64,000 bases of DNA, from positions 186,001 to 250,000 of the forward strand of contig NZ_UWOK01000002.1 in assembly GCF_900573985.1 (NCBI RefSeq), in the 5' to 3' direction. Numbering within the stretch: position 1 is the stretch's first letter; each line of letters starts with the position of its first letter. Position numbers and translations under genes: made by a program. Positions 16,370-23,681 of the stretch are shown one piece after another. Source of the DNA: Campylobacter showae. Lineage in GTDB: Bacteria > Campylobacterota > Campylobacteria > Campylobacterales > Campylobacteraceae. The notes beneath the pieces were generated by a model, which worked only from the letters and a program-made list of their open reading frames with translations, was not told the DNA's origin and made no database searches.

Positions 16370-17581
16370 CTAATATAAAAACCCAAATAGCCACAGCGGG
16401 ATTTTATTGCCACTTCCGACTTCTATATCGTCGGCTACTACGTACGAGTTTTGTACGTCCTTGATCTGCTCAAAGCTCTTTTTGGTTCCGCCCGCCTCAA
16501 AGGTAAATTTATCATCTACGATGAAGTCGCCTTGCTTGTTCAACATAAGCAAATCTGTTTGAAATTTTCCGGCCTTATAGGCGCTTATTTGATTTACAAA
16601 AAAGCTCTCTCTCAAGCTTCCGATATTAGGCGAGATACTTAAGGTATAAGCTAGGTTCGTATTGCTTAAGTAAATTTTATCCGGCTTTAGTATGGCGTTA
16701 TATCCCCTGCTTTTGCTAGTTAAATTTATTATAAGACCTGCGCTTTGCATATATCTTAGGTATTCGATAAGAGTAGGCCTAGATATTTCGCACGCCCTTG
16801 CCAGCTCGCTTATATTTGGGCTAAAAGGAACGCTTTGACTTAGTAAAAACAGTAGCTTTTTTAGCTTATCTATATTTGCGTAGTTTAGCGAGCAAACATA
16901 CGGGATGTCGCTTTGCAATACTTGATTTATCACGCCCGTTAGTTTAGAGTGAAAGCCTATTTTATCGTTTGCAAACGGATATGCTCCGTGAGTTAGATAG
17001 TCTTTAAAATATATGAACGGCTTAAATTTGCCAGTTAAATTTACGGCTATTTCATAGTGATTTTCCAAAATTTCATCTAGGCTATATTTTTTGTATTCGC
17101 TTTTTAAATTTAGATTTAAAAACTCTCTAAAAGACATGTTGTTTAGATGATACTTTACCGCTCTCCTGCTTAGATCGGCCCCGTTTATATCAAGCTCTAG
17201 CATAGACGAACCAGTGATTACGAGTTTTAGATTGCTTTGGTCTATGATGGTTTTTATATGAGACAACCAATCTTTTAGCTTGTGTATCTCGTCTATCAAA
17301 AGTAATTCGCCGCCCACTTTTTCGAAGTCGAGCGCGAATTCATAAAGAGACGTCGCTGCGAATAAGGGATTGTCCATGCTTATATAAAGGGCTTTTTGCG
17401 AAGCTTGGAAATTTTGTTTTAGGTATTGTAATATTAACGTCGTTTTACCAACGCCGCACTGCCCTAATATCATTACGGCTTGTTCACTAAAATCTATATC
17501 GTCGTAAAGATATCTTTTAAAATCAAGCTTCACTTTTCTTAGATAGTTTTGCTGCTCATTAAAGAATCTCGTAAAGTCCAT
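16370..17581 (-). CDS. AAA ATPase with DUF4143-type C-terminal domain (1)
   Basis: I take the ATG at 17581 (MDFTRFFNEQQ) as start, giving 403 residues. A longer frame to 17671 adds 30 residues of low quality. Walker A is GQCGVGKTT (about residues 43-51) and Walker B LLLIDEIH (about 109-116), then a sensor-like ITGSS. A winged-helix region (ELARACEISRPTLIEYLRYM) and a C-terminal nuclease-like DUF4143 end (GDFIVDDKFTFEAGGTKKSFEQIKD) follow. Such AAA_14/DUF4143 ATPases are abundant in bacteria and of unproven role. A paralogue lies at 20918-22099. A vestige of another copy's 3' end follows at about 17662-17700. No operon partner is visible. Confidence 0.82.
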   Translation of the reverse strand: MDFTRFFNEQQNYLRKVKLDFKRYLYDDIDFSEQAVMILGQCGVGKTTLILQYLKQNFQASQKALYISMDNPLFAATSLYEFALDFEKVGGELLLIDEIHKLKDWLSHIKTIIDQSNLKLVITGSSMLELDINGADLSRRAVKYHLNNMSFREFLNLNLKSEYKKYSLDEILENHYEIAVNLTGKFKPFIYFKDYLTHGAYPFANDKIGFHSKLTGVINQVLQSDIPYVCSLNYANIDKLKKLLFLLSQSVPFSPNISELARACEISRPTLIEYLRYMQSAGLIINLTSKSRGYNAILKPDKIYLSNTNLAYTLSISPNIGSLRESFFVNQISAYKAGKFQTDLLMLNKQGDFIVDDKFTFEAGGTKKSFEQIKDVQNSYVVADDIEVGSGNKIPLWLFGFLY

Positions 17582-17661
17582 ATGCGTTCTTTTATTCAAA
17601 ATTGTTAAGTATATTTTACAATTATATATAATATTTGTCAAACACAATATCGTATTAATAT

Positions 17662-17700
17662 AACAATCCAAATAGCCACAGTGGGATTTTATTTCTCACC
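17662..17700 (-). pseudogene. Vestigial 3' end of another DUF4143 ATPase gene
   Basis: The run CCAAATAGCCACAG followed by GGGATTTTATT (about 17668-17693) nearly repeats the 3' end of the ATPase gene at 16381-16408, coding KIPLWLFG. Nothing else of the gene remains, so this marks an old tandem copy removed by deletion. Confidence 0.55.
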
Positions 17701-17823
17701 CAATTAAGTTTAGCTACACATTGTTTTAATAATTTATGCTATATCATAGCAGAAGATAAAAGTTTTTTAGCGAGAATCATCTCAATTTTATATTCTTTTT
17801 GATACAGTATTAAGTTTTATAAT

Positions 17824-17873
17824 TATATAAGGCTCAAGATAAAAAATTTTTAACTTATCTTGAGCCTTATATA
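17824..17873. repeat. Perfect 19-bp inverted repeat with 12-nt loop
   Basis: Arms 17824-17842 and 17855-17873 are exact complements containing GGCTCAAGATAA. The arm matches the outer end of the dispersed repeat (TCAAGATAAGTTAAA), so the hairpin may be two repeat ends brought together. It could also act as a terminator. The rest of 17701-18187 shows no gene. Confidence 0.6.
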
Positions 17874-18187
17874 TTAAATGATAGCTTACAAATTTGACGG
17901 CTATGTAATATGATTTTTACAATAAATAAATATAATTTTAAAAATCATAAGTGACTTTTACCTCTGATGCTAGAAAAAAATAAATACCAGTCGTTTAATA
18001 ATTTAGGCAATGAGGCTGAAATTAGCTTATATTTTGATCTGATTTTTAGAACTTACGCGTTGCCGAAATTAAAAGCAGCCTATTCTAATATCACTTCTTT
18101 AAGGTTTTTCGTTCAGAAAAACAAAACTCTTACCTATGCGTAAAAGATTTTGGAGATCCAATGGTCTCCAAAATCAAAAAAACCTCT

Positions 18188-18332
18188 CTATTAAAAATCA
18201 TTTTTCGCTTTTTTCATTTTAGGTCGTGGAATTTGCCAAAAAATGCAAAAATTCTTAAAAACTAATAGCTCATCAAAATACTTCTATTAAAAATCATTTT
18301 TTGATTTTTTTCATTTTAGGTCGTGGAAATTT
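18188..18332. repeat. Pair of ~48-bp direct repeats
   Basis: The copies are at 18188-18234 and 18284-18332, each beginning CTATTAAAAATCATTTTT and ending TTTTAGGTCGTGGAA. The period is 96 bp. No coding frame crosses them. Function is unknown; they may be remnants of a duplicated regulatory or insertion-sequence end. Confidence 0.7.
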
Positions 18333-18356
18333 ATAATAATGGCTAAATTTCAAGGC

Positions 18357-18438
18357 GTAGTATTGCATACTACTCCTACAAAAGTTAAGTTTTAGACGTA
18401 GAAAATAATTAAAATTTAGGCGGAGTATTGAATACTCC
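18357..18438. repeat. Two related 17-bp palindromes
   Basis: GTAGTATTGCATACTAC (18357-18373) and GGAGTATTGAATACTCC (18422-18438) have the same stem-loop plan and similar flanks (AAATTT..AGGCG before, CTATAAAA or CTACAAAA after). They look like tandem copies of one small structured element. Confidence 0.6.
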
Positions 18439-18457
18439 TGCTATAAAAATATATTTC

Positions 18458-18613
18458 TACAAAGCAGAAAAAGCATCATCATCCGCTTCATCTTCAAGCT
18501 CATAGCCAGTTCCATTTCGGATCTCTTCTTCGCTGATTATGTCTTCGTCCAAAGGAATATCGCTATTAATGTAATCTGTATTATCAATTTGTACATATAA
18601 TAAAAGCGAATCT
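18458..18613 (-). pseudogene. C-terminal fragment of an unknown acidic protein
   Basis: Fifty-one open codons ending in a TAG, with no start codon and a stop just upstream. The encoded end is strongly acidic (PLDEDIISEEEIRNG, then YELEDEADDDAFSAL). Codon use looks coding, so this is probably the surviving tail of a deleted gene. The family is not recognised. Confidence 0.35.
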
Positions 18614-18753
18614 CATCAAAAAGAAAAACAATGAAAAATAGTTATAGCTATGATCATTGCAGAGCTATGTCCTCGCTGGAGAATTTTAAAATAAAGAATC
18701 CAAAGTTTATATACACACTATTAAATTTAACATCTTATTAGGTATGTATATGT

Positions 18754-18759
18754 TATAAT
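18754..18759 (+). promoter_or_regulatory. -10 box of the broken hicA-hicB operon
   Basis: TATAAT preceded by TGT lies 30 bp before the hicA remnant start at 18789. No clear -35 is seen. Confidence 0.45.
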
Positions 18760-18788
18760 ACCATCATAAAAAAGACCAAAGGTAGCTT

Positions 18789-18867
18789 ATGGGTAATAAG
18801 ATTCTAAAATAATAGATAAAATGAGAAATTCTCCATCTAGCATTAGTTTTAATAAGGACAACCTTTG
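18789..18867 (+). pseudogene. hicA toxin remnant
   Basis: The ATG at 18789 gives MGNKILK, then two stops. In another frame the text continues KMRNSPSSISFNKDNL and stops. MxNKx..K..KM(K/R)NSPSxIxF is the usual N-terminus of epsilonproteobacterial HicA RNA-cleaving toxins. The conserved GSHxxF region is gone. The intact hicB follows 17 bp later, so the toxin has been lost while the antitoxin stays. Confidence 0.6.
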
Positions 18868-18884
18868 AGGAACAGGAGTATAAA

Positions 18885-19241
18885 ATGACACAAAACGGCA
18901 AAAACAAAGAATACTACTTAAATTTGAACTATAGTATGATTATAAACAAAGAAGACGATGAATTCGTAGCTTACTATAAAGAATACCCTAAAGTTACGGG
19001 ATGCGGAGATAATGAGATAGAAGCTATTGAGGATTTAAAAGAAGCTTTTTCCTGCTTGCTTGATGTATTAATAGCGGAAGGAGAAGAGATCAGAGAGCCG
19101 GCGCCGGTCGAAAAGAAAATAAGGGTTAACGTAATTCTCCCGGAAAAGCTATTAAAATCTATCAGCAAGTTGACGACCAACAGATCGGACTTTTTGAGCA
19201 AAGCTGCAAAATACGCGATAGATAACAAGATAGCTTTATAA
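18885..19241 (+). CDS. hicB: HicB-family antitoxin, orphan
   Basis: A 118-residue protein with the HicB layout. The N-terminal partly degraded RNase-H-like fold runs YYLNLNYSMIINKEDDEFVAYYKEYPKV, then GCGDNEIEAIEDLKEAF. A C-terminal ribbon-helix-helix (RVNVILPEKLLKSISKLTTNRSDFLSKAAKYAI) would bind its own promoter. It would neutralise a HicA mRNA interferase, but the hicA just upstream is destroyed. It resembles the intact HicB at 32583-32954, so cross-protection against that HicA is possible but unproven. The ribosome site is AGGAG. Confidence 0.88.
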   Translation: MTQNGKNKEYYLNLNYSMIINKEDDEFVAYYKEYPKVTGCGDNEIEAIEDLKEAFSCLLDVLIAEGEEIREPAPVEKKIRVNVILPEKLLKSISKLTTNRSDFLSKAAKYAIDNKIAL

Positions 19242-19354
19242 GAACGCCTAAAATAGGTATTTTTTGCTGCAATATACGAAAATATTCGTATGTTTTTCGT
19301 ATTGTGATGAATTTTTTACTCATGAAAATGTTTGTTTTCAATAGTAAAAGAGAG
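19242..19354. other. Short gene-free stretch after hicB
   Basis: A weak stem (CCTA, AAA, TAGG) followed by six T lies at about 19247-19264 and may end the hicB transcript. Nothing else is visible. Confidence 0.4.
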
Positions 19355-19378
19355 AAAAGCCCTGTTTTAGGGCTTTTT
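19355..19378. terminator. Rho-independent terminator
   Basis: AAAAGCCCT (19355-19363) pairs with AGGGCTTTTT (19369-19378) around GTTTT. It serves the rightward hicB transcript and, because of its A and T runs on both sides, possibly the leftward Sel1 gene as well. The rest up to 19568 has no gene. Confidence 0.75.
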
Positions 19379-19568
19379 GGAATAGTATTTTTTAGTTTAA
19401 GGTTTATGAGCTGTAGGCTCTAGTGAAACTTAAAGAACGAAATGCCGTATTTTAGGGGGTTTGGGGTTTAAGGTTTTATACCTTCATTTTTTCTGCGATG
19501 ATCGGCATTTTTTTATTTTTTGCAGACTTGTGCAATTTTTGCAAAGAACATCTCATGTCAATTAATTT

Positions 19569-20084
19569 TTAATAGCCTTTTTCATTTAGCCTTCTGTAAT
19601 CACCACATCCCAACCGAAGTCCTAAATCACAAGCCTTGCCATAATATTGTTTTGCAGTGGAAAAATTTTGTTTTACACCTTGACCGTTTTCGTATAAAAC
19701 CCCTAAGTTAGAGCAACCCAAAGCTACTTTCCCATCACAAGCTTTTTTAAGCAGTTCAGCAGCTTTTTGGTAATCTTGTTTTACCCCTTGACCGTCTGCA
19801 TATAAAACCCCTAAGTCAGAGCAACCAAAAGCTACTTTCCCATCACAAGCTTTTTGATAAAGCTCAGCAGCTTTTTGGTAGTTTTGCCTTACACCTTGAC
19901 CGTTTTCGTATAAAAACCCTAAGCTAGTGCAACCAAAAGCCTCTCCACTATCACACGCTTTTTGATAAAGCTCAGCAGCTTTTTGGTAGTCACCTTTATC
20001 GTAAGCTTCGTTTCCCAATTCGGTAAGATCTTTGGAAAATCCAATAGAAAATAAAACTACAAGTAAAACTAAAATTCTTTTCAT
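19569..20084 (-). CDS. Secreted cysteine-rich Sel1-repeat protein (Hcp-like, Helicobacter sense)
   Basis: A 171-residue protein with a signal peptide (MKRILVLLVVLFSIGFSKD, cleavage about residue 18). Four Sel1/TPR-like repeats of 36 residues follow, each of the form YQKAxELYQKACDxGxAxGCxxLGxLYxxGQGV. Each repeat has two cysteines that can form a disulphide, as in the Helicobacter cysteine-rich proteins. The fold is a periplasmic or secreted alpha-solenoid, usually for protein contacts. It stands alone between gene-poor stretches, and its family is common in Campylobacterota. No enzymatic motif is visible, and its partner is unknown. Confidence 0.85.
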   Translation of the reverse strand: MKRILVLLVVLFSIGFSKDLTELGNEAYDKGDYQKAAELYQKACDSGEAFGCTSLGFLYENGQGVRQNYQKAAELYQKACDGKVAFGCSDLGVLYADGQGVKQDYQKAAELLKKACDGKVALGCSNLGVLYENGQGVKQNFSTAKQYYGKACDLGLRLGCGDYRRLNEKGY

Positions 20085-20558
20085 TTTTTTACTTCTTTAA
20101 TGTAAACTATATAGACGATATTCTGTCTTTTTTAAACTTAAATTATTATTAATTATCTAATTATTTTTATGATAAAATATCATATATAAACTTACCTATC
20201 ATTTCCTATACTTTTTCTAAAAATAAACTCTGGTTTTTGTTCATATTTATGTATAGATGTATGTAAATTGCCGTAACTAGCGTTAAGTGCGCTATTTGGT
20301 TGAAATAGTTATGAGAGCTGTGCCTTTCAAACTACTTTAGAGAAGTGCATCAAAAATTTATCAAATACTAAAATTTGGGTAGATTATGCTTGTAGATCGA
20401 TAAAATTTTAGGCTCAAAATAACTTAATCAGATTCTCTCTTATCATATTTAGTAAAATATGATAAAGCTCTTTCATATCTTTACTGTTATTATGTCTAAA
20501 CCTTACTTCGCTATACTTGTTACTTTTCAAGAACATCGACAAAATCATAGTCCTTATG
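20085..20558. other. Gene-free stretch
   Basis: No supported coding frame. It contains AT-rich tracts and, near 20490-20525, text related to 15450-15480 (TCTAAACCTTACTTCGCTATAC), part of the dispersed repeat debris. Confidence 0.4.
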
Positions 20559-20640
20559 CTTAGCTTCACTTCGTTTGCTACTGATTAGGACGCGGTATTT
20601 TTGAGAAAAACTCCTTTTGAAAGTCTTTAACTTATCTTGA
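20559..20640 (-). repeat. Dispersed repeat, copy 2 (inverted)
   Basis: The reverse complement holds the blocks TCAAGATAAGTTAAA.. (20640-20617) and AGCAAACGAAGTG.. (20579-20559), matching 16159-16225 in order but with a different middle. It may be the opposite end of an ancient composite element. Confidence 0.7.
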
Positions 20641-20697
20641 ATTAATTTTTATAGTATAGTTTTTCGATTATAAAAGTAACAGCCAATCCCTTTGCCT

Positions 20698-20909
20698 ACT
20701 TATTTATATTTTCTAACCACTTTACAAGCTCTTTTTTTTGGCTTCATTTTTGTATTCTCTCTTGCTCCATCCGCTACGAGTATCTAGTGTAAGCACTTTT
20801 GTGAAGTATTTGCTGCCGATAACCTTTCTTAACAAAAAACGTTTGGTTTTATTTTGTGTACAAATAGGCAAGTTTCGACCTTTTCATAATCAAGTTTATT
20901 AATAGCCAT
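20698..20909 (-). pseudogene. Integrase-like N-terminal fragment
   Basis: Read from the ATG at 20909: MAINKLDYEKVETCLFVHK, then a stop; next RKVIGSKYFTKVLTLDTRSG and WSKREYKNEAKK, then, after a slip at an A8 run, ELVKWLENINK and a stop. The arrangement recalls the N-terminal arm-binding region of tyrosine integrases, but the catalytic part is missing. The family call is tentative; that it is a broken gene is clear from the frame changes. Confidence 0.35.
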
Positions 20910-20917
20910 TTTAACAC

Positions 20918-22099
20918 CTAATACAACAACCCAAACATACACAGCGGTATTTTATTGCCGCTTCCGACCTCTATCTCATCGGCAGCTATATATGAGTCTG
21001 AGATATCTTTTATCTGCTCAAAGCCCTTATTTTTTCCGCCCACTTCAAATATAAATTTATCATCCACGATAAAATCGCCTTGCTTTGGGATATTTAACCT
21101 ATGTTTTACCTTTAGTTGATTAGCAAAAAAAGTCTCTCTTATTGTGCCCGCCTTACAATCATCGCCGTAAGCGTAAATTAAATTTGTATTATTCATATAT
21201 ATTTTTGCCGGTTTTACTAGCTTACTAAACCCCCTGCTTTGCTCATCTACCATGTTTACTAGTCTTGCATCGTTTAAATAGGCAATATAATCATATAGTT
21301 TGGCTCTGCTTATCTCGGCAAGAGCTGCGATTTTAGTATAATTCACCTCAAACGGCTCGCTTTGGCAAACTACTTCAAGCAGTTTTTTAAGCTTATATGT
21401 GTATTTTTGCTCAACTAGCCCCAGGGACGTTAGATCTACGTCTATGCTTAGATTAATCGTATTTAGCAAGCTTTCGTAGTATGAGCTTTGCTTATTAAAG
21501 TAAAATGGATAGTAGCCAAATTTGAGATATTTTTTAAATTGATTTTGCTTTATTTTTAAGTCATCTGCTATTGCTTGATGGTCTTTTAGTATCACTTCTA
21601 GTCTAAATTTATCTATTACTATACCGTTTTCAAGCTCCAAAAACTCCCTAAAACTAAGTCCTTCTAGGCTAAATATGCTAACTCTACGCGATAAATCACT
21701 CTTTGCATTTAGTATACTTACCGCTGATGAGCCTATAAAAATGACGTTTAAAGGGCTCATGTCGTATATAGTTTTTAGATGTGCGGCAAAATCTTCGTAT
21801 TTATGCACTTCATCTAGCAACAGGTATTCGCCGCCGCTATCTACAAACTCAAAGGCAAGTTCACTAAGACTAGTAGAGCCCAAAAACGGATAATCAAGAC
21901 TTATGTATAGAGCCTTTTTGTTTTGAGCTTTTAATTCAATCAGCTTTTGAAAAAGCATTGTGGTCTTACCGGTACCACGGGCCCCTACTATACCGATAAG
22001 CTTTTCGTTAAAATCGATTTCATTATATAGATAACGCTTGTATGTCGTATTAAAATTTTTAAGAAATCTTTCTTGATACCGCTCTATTAAATTTAACAT
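20918..22099 (-). CDS. AAA ATPase with DUF4143-type C-terminal domain (2)
   Basis: I choose the ATG at 22099 (MLNLIERYQERF) because AAGGGAT precedes it at the right distance. The frame extends to 22156 without a ribosome site. The protein is 393 residues. Walker A is GARGTGKTT (about 37-45), Walker B YLLLDEVH (about 102-109), then FIGSSAVS, a winged helix (KIAALAEISRAKLYDYIAYL) and the C-terminal GDFIVDDKFIFEVGGKNKGFEQIKD. The last 60 residues are close to those of the paralogue at 16370-17581, while the ATPase parts differ more. Function is unknown. Confidence 0.82.
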   Translation of the reverse strand: MLNLIERYQERFLKNFNTTYKRYLYNEIDFNEKLIGIVGARGTGKTTMLFQKLIELKAQNKKALYISLDYPFLGSTSLSELAFEFVDSGGEYLLLDEVHKYEDFAAHLKTIYDMSPLNVIFIGSSAVSILNAKSDLSRRVSIFSLEGLSFREFLELENGIVIDKFRLEVILKDHQAIADDLKIKQNQFKKYLKFGYYPFYFNKQSSYYESLLNTINLSIDVDLTSLGLVEQKYTYKLKKLLEVVCQSEPFEVNYTKIAALAEISRAKLYDYIAYLNDARLVNMVDEQSRGFSKLVKPAKIYMNNTNLIYAYGDDCKAGTIRETFFANQLKVKHRLNIPKQGDFIVDDKFIFEVGGKNKGFEQIKDISDSYIAADEIEVGSGNKIPLCMFGLLY

Positions 22100-22340
22100 T
22101 TTTATCCCTTTATGTAATTGTCTATAAACGTAGACAATATTGAAACATGTTAGCATGAAATTTTTAAATTGTCAACGTCTATGAACGATTACAGTTTTTA
22201 TTATTTTCCAATCGACGGAACTTAGTTCAGGTGGTTTTTATTGTAAATGGCTATATACATTTACATCCAGTTTAAAAAAATCAGAGTTATTTCTATTGCT
22301 ATATTAAGAAATATATTAGTTGTTTAAGGAGGGCGGCAAA

Positions 22341-22605
22341 TTATATTCCAATACAGTCGGGTTTAATGTAAAAAATTAATACGTAATTAAATCTCTCGTA
22401 TACCCTCGCTCTATTAAAGCCGCCTTGAGAGATAAACTTTAGTATTCTTTCCGGCTCTTCATCAAATTTATCAGAATAGACGAATGCAAACTGCTCTTTT
22501 TTATGGCGCTAAACTCTTTTTTAAAATTATTATTTGAAACTAGCTTTATTTTATGAGAAATACTTATAAAATGGCTGTTTTCGTGTTTTGTTATCTAATC
22601 CAACA
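22341..22605 (-). pseudogene. Frameshifted remnant of a small unknown gene
   Basis: From the ATG at 22605 the frame reads MLD, stop, then ITKHENSHFISISHKIKLVS and NNNFKKEFSAIKK. After a slip at an A6 run it continues EQFAFVYSDKFDEEPERILK, FISQGGFNRARVYERF and YVLIFYIKPDCIGI, ending in TAA at 22341. The protein would have been about 85 residues. The family is not recognised. The remaining bases 22100-22340 show nothing. Confidence 0.45.
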
Positions 22606-22734
22606 TTAGTAACCCCTTTTTTATCCCAATTTCTAAGCAAATAGCAGAAAATTTTTTGGAGCAAATAATCGACACAAGAACGAAAGATTGCTAAAAATTT
22701 TAAGATTTAAACATAACGCTATCTATTTTGCACT

Positions 22735-22845
22735 ATGGCCAAAAACTGTTTTAAATACTACGGTTTTTTAGGTAAGGACGACATATGGCTATCGTTTTTG
22801 CTTGGCGAGATAGATAAAAAGACTTTTAATTACTACAAAAAATAA
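22735..22845 (+). CDS. Possible small protein or gene fragment
   Basis: Thirty-six codons starting MAKNCFKYYGFLGKDDIWLS and ending in a lysine-rich tail, 69 bp before the next gene. The ribosome site is poor and there is no known relative. The amino-acid pattern looks like real coding sequence. It may be the tail of a decayed gene. Confidence 0.25.
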   Translation: MAKNCFKYYGFLGKDDIWLSFLLGEIDKKTFNYYKK

Positions 22846-22914
22846 TATGGAAGTGAAAATAGTATTGCATTATGTCGATAAAAAGTATAAAATAAAATCA
22901 TGAAAGGAAAAACT

Positions 22915-23226
22915 ATGGCATACCCATTACTAGGCACGAAAATAGTAATAGATGAAGAAAAGGTTTTACGAGAGAAAAAGTATAAGCTAGACGTAATATA
23001 CGAGTATTTAGATAAACTTGCCGAGCAATGTAATTTGATTAGGATTGATAAAAACACTTTTCACGCAAAGGGTAATGAAAATGACTTGGCAAATTTGGGT
23101 CTGTTTGTTTATAAACACGCCATTAAAAACGAGTGGATAACTAAAAATGTCAAAGAGTGGGTTTGGATTAGTCAAAAAGAGGGCAACAGCGATATAATTG
23201 GTGATGATATGGGAGTTTGGAAGTGA
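22915..23226 (+). CDS. Hypothetical protein
   Basis: About 103 residues from the ATG at 22915, preferred because AAAGGA lies 7 bp before it; an in-frame ATG at 22900 lacks a ribosome site. It starts MAYPLLGTKIVIDEEKVLRE. A helical middle (KLDVIYEYLDKLAEQCNLIR) follows, and it ends in WVWISQKEGNSD and GVWK. The protein has no signal peptide or membrane span and no recognised domain. Its stop overlaps a GTG that begins a broken downstream frame, so it was probably the first gene of a two-gene unit, perhaps a toxin-antitoxin pair. That is inference only. Confidence 0.55.
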   Translation: MAYPLLGTKIVIDEEKVLREKKYKLDVIYEYLDKLAEQCNLIRIDKNTFHAKGNENDLANLGLFVYKHAIKNEWITKNVKEWVWISQKEGNSDIIGDDMGVWK

Positions 23227-23495
23227 GCGATAAAAATAGAGGTTCACGAAAAGCCATTAATTTTGACTTATCATGTTGTTGGTAAAAATCCCATAACATT
23301 GATTTTCATGAAGCCAAAAGAAGCAAATATGCTTAATAAAATTTAGACGGCTGCTCAATTAATGACTATATTGCGTTGCCGTAATACGCCGAAGAAGCGC
23401 TTTTAATAAATTTCCATATAAGAAGTACCGGCAGTAAAGACGAAAATCTAAAGATGGCAGTATTCGCTTCTAGGTTTGCTTTTTTAGGAGTGTAA
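23223..23495 (+). pseudogene. Broken second gene of the unit
   Basis: A GTG overlapping the preceding stop gives VSDKNRGSRKAINFDLS before stops. Further on, one frame reads NLDGCSINDYIALP and another EEALLINFHIRSTGSKDE and NLKMAVFASRFAFLGV, then stops at 23495. RKAINFDL recalls the start of VapD-like ribonucleases, but too little remains to be sure. Confidence 0.3.
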
Positions 23496-23588
23496 ACATT
23501 TGTCTGATTTGTCGAATAAACAGCATCTTATCCCAACCATTAAAATTTGATTTTAAAGGCACAGTTTGTTGTTTACTTTATCGCATAG

Positions 23589-23672
23589 CTCGCGCATATA
23601 TTTAAGATTATATTAATACCATCTGCAATATACTTCTCGTGCAACTCGCGCATATAGATAAGATTTAATTAA
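23589..23672. repeat. Two 28-bp direct repeats in the hipA promoter region
   Basis: 23589-23616 and 23645-23672 both start CTCGCGCATATA and end TTAA, with 56-bp spacing; the second ends 9 bp before the hipA-like ATG. Paired sites of this kind often serve as operators for toxin-antitoxin autoregulation. The N-terminal HTH of the downstream protein is the natural candidate to bind. Confidence 0.6.
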
Positions 23673-23681
23673 GGTTGTAAG

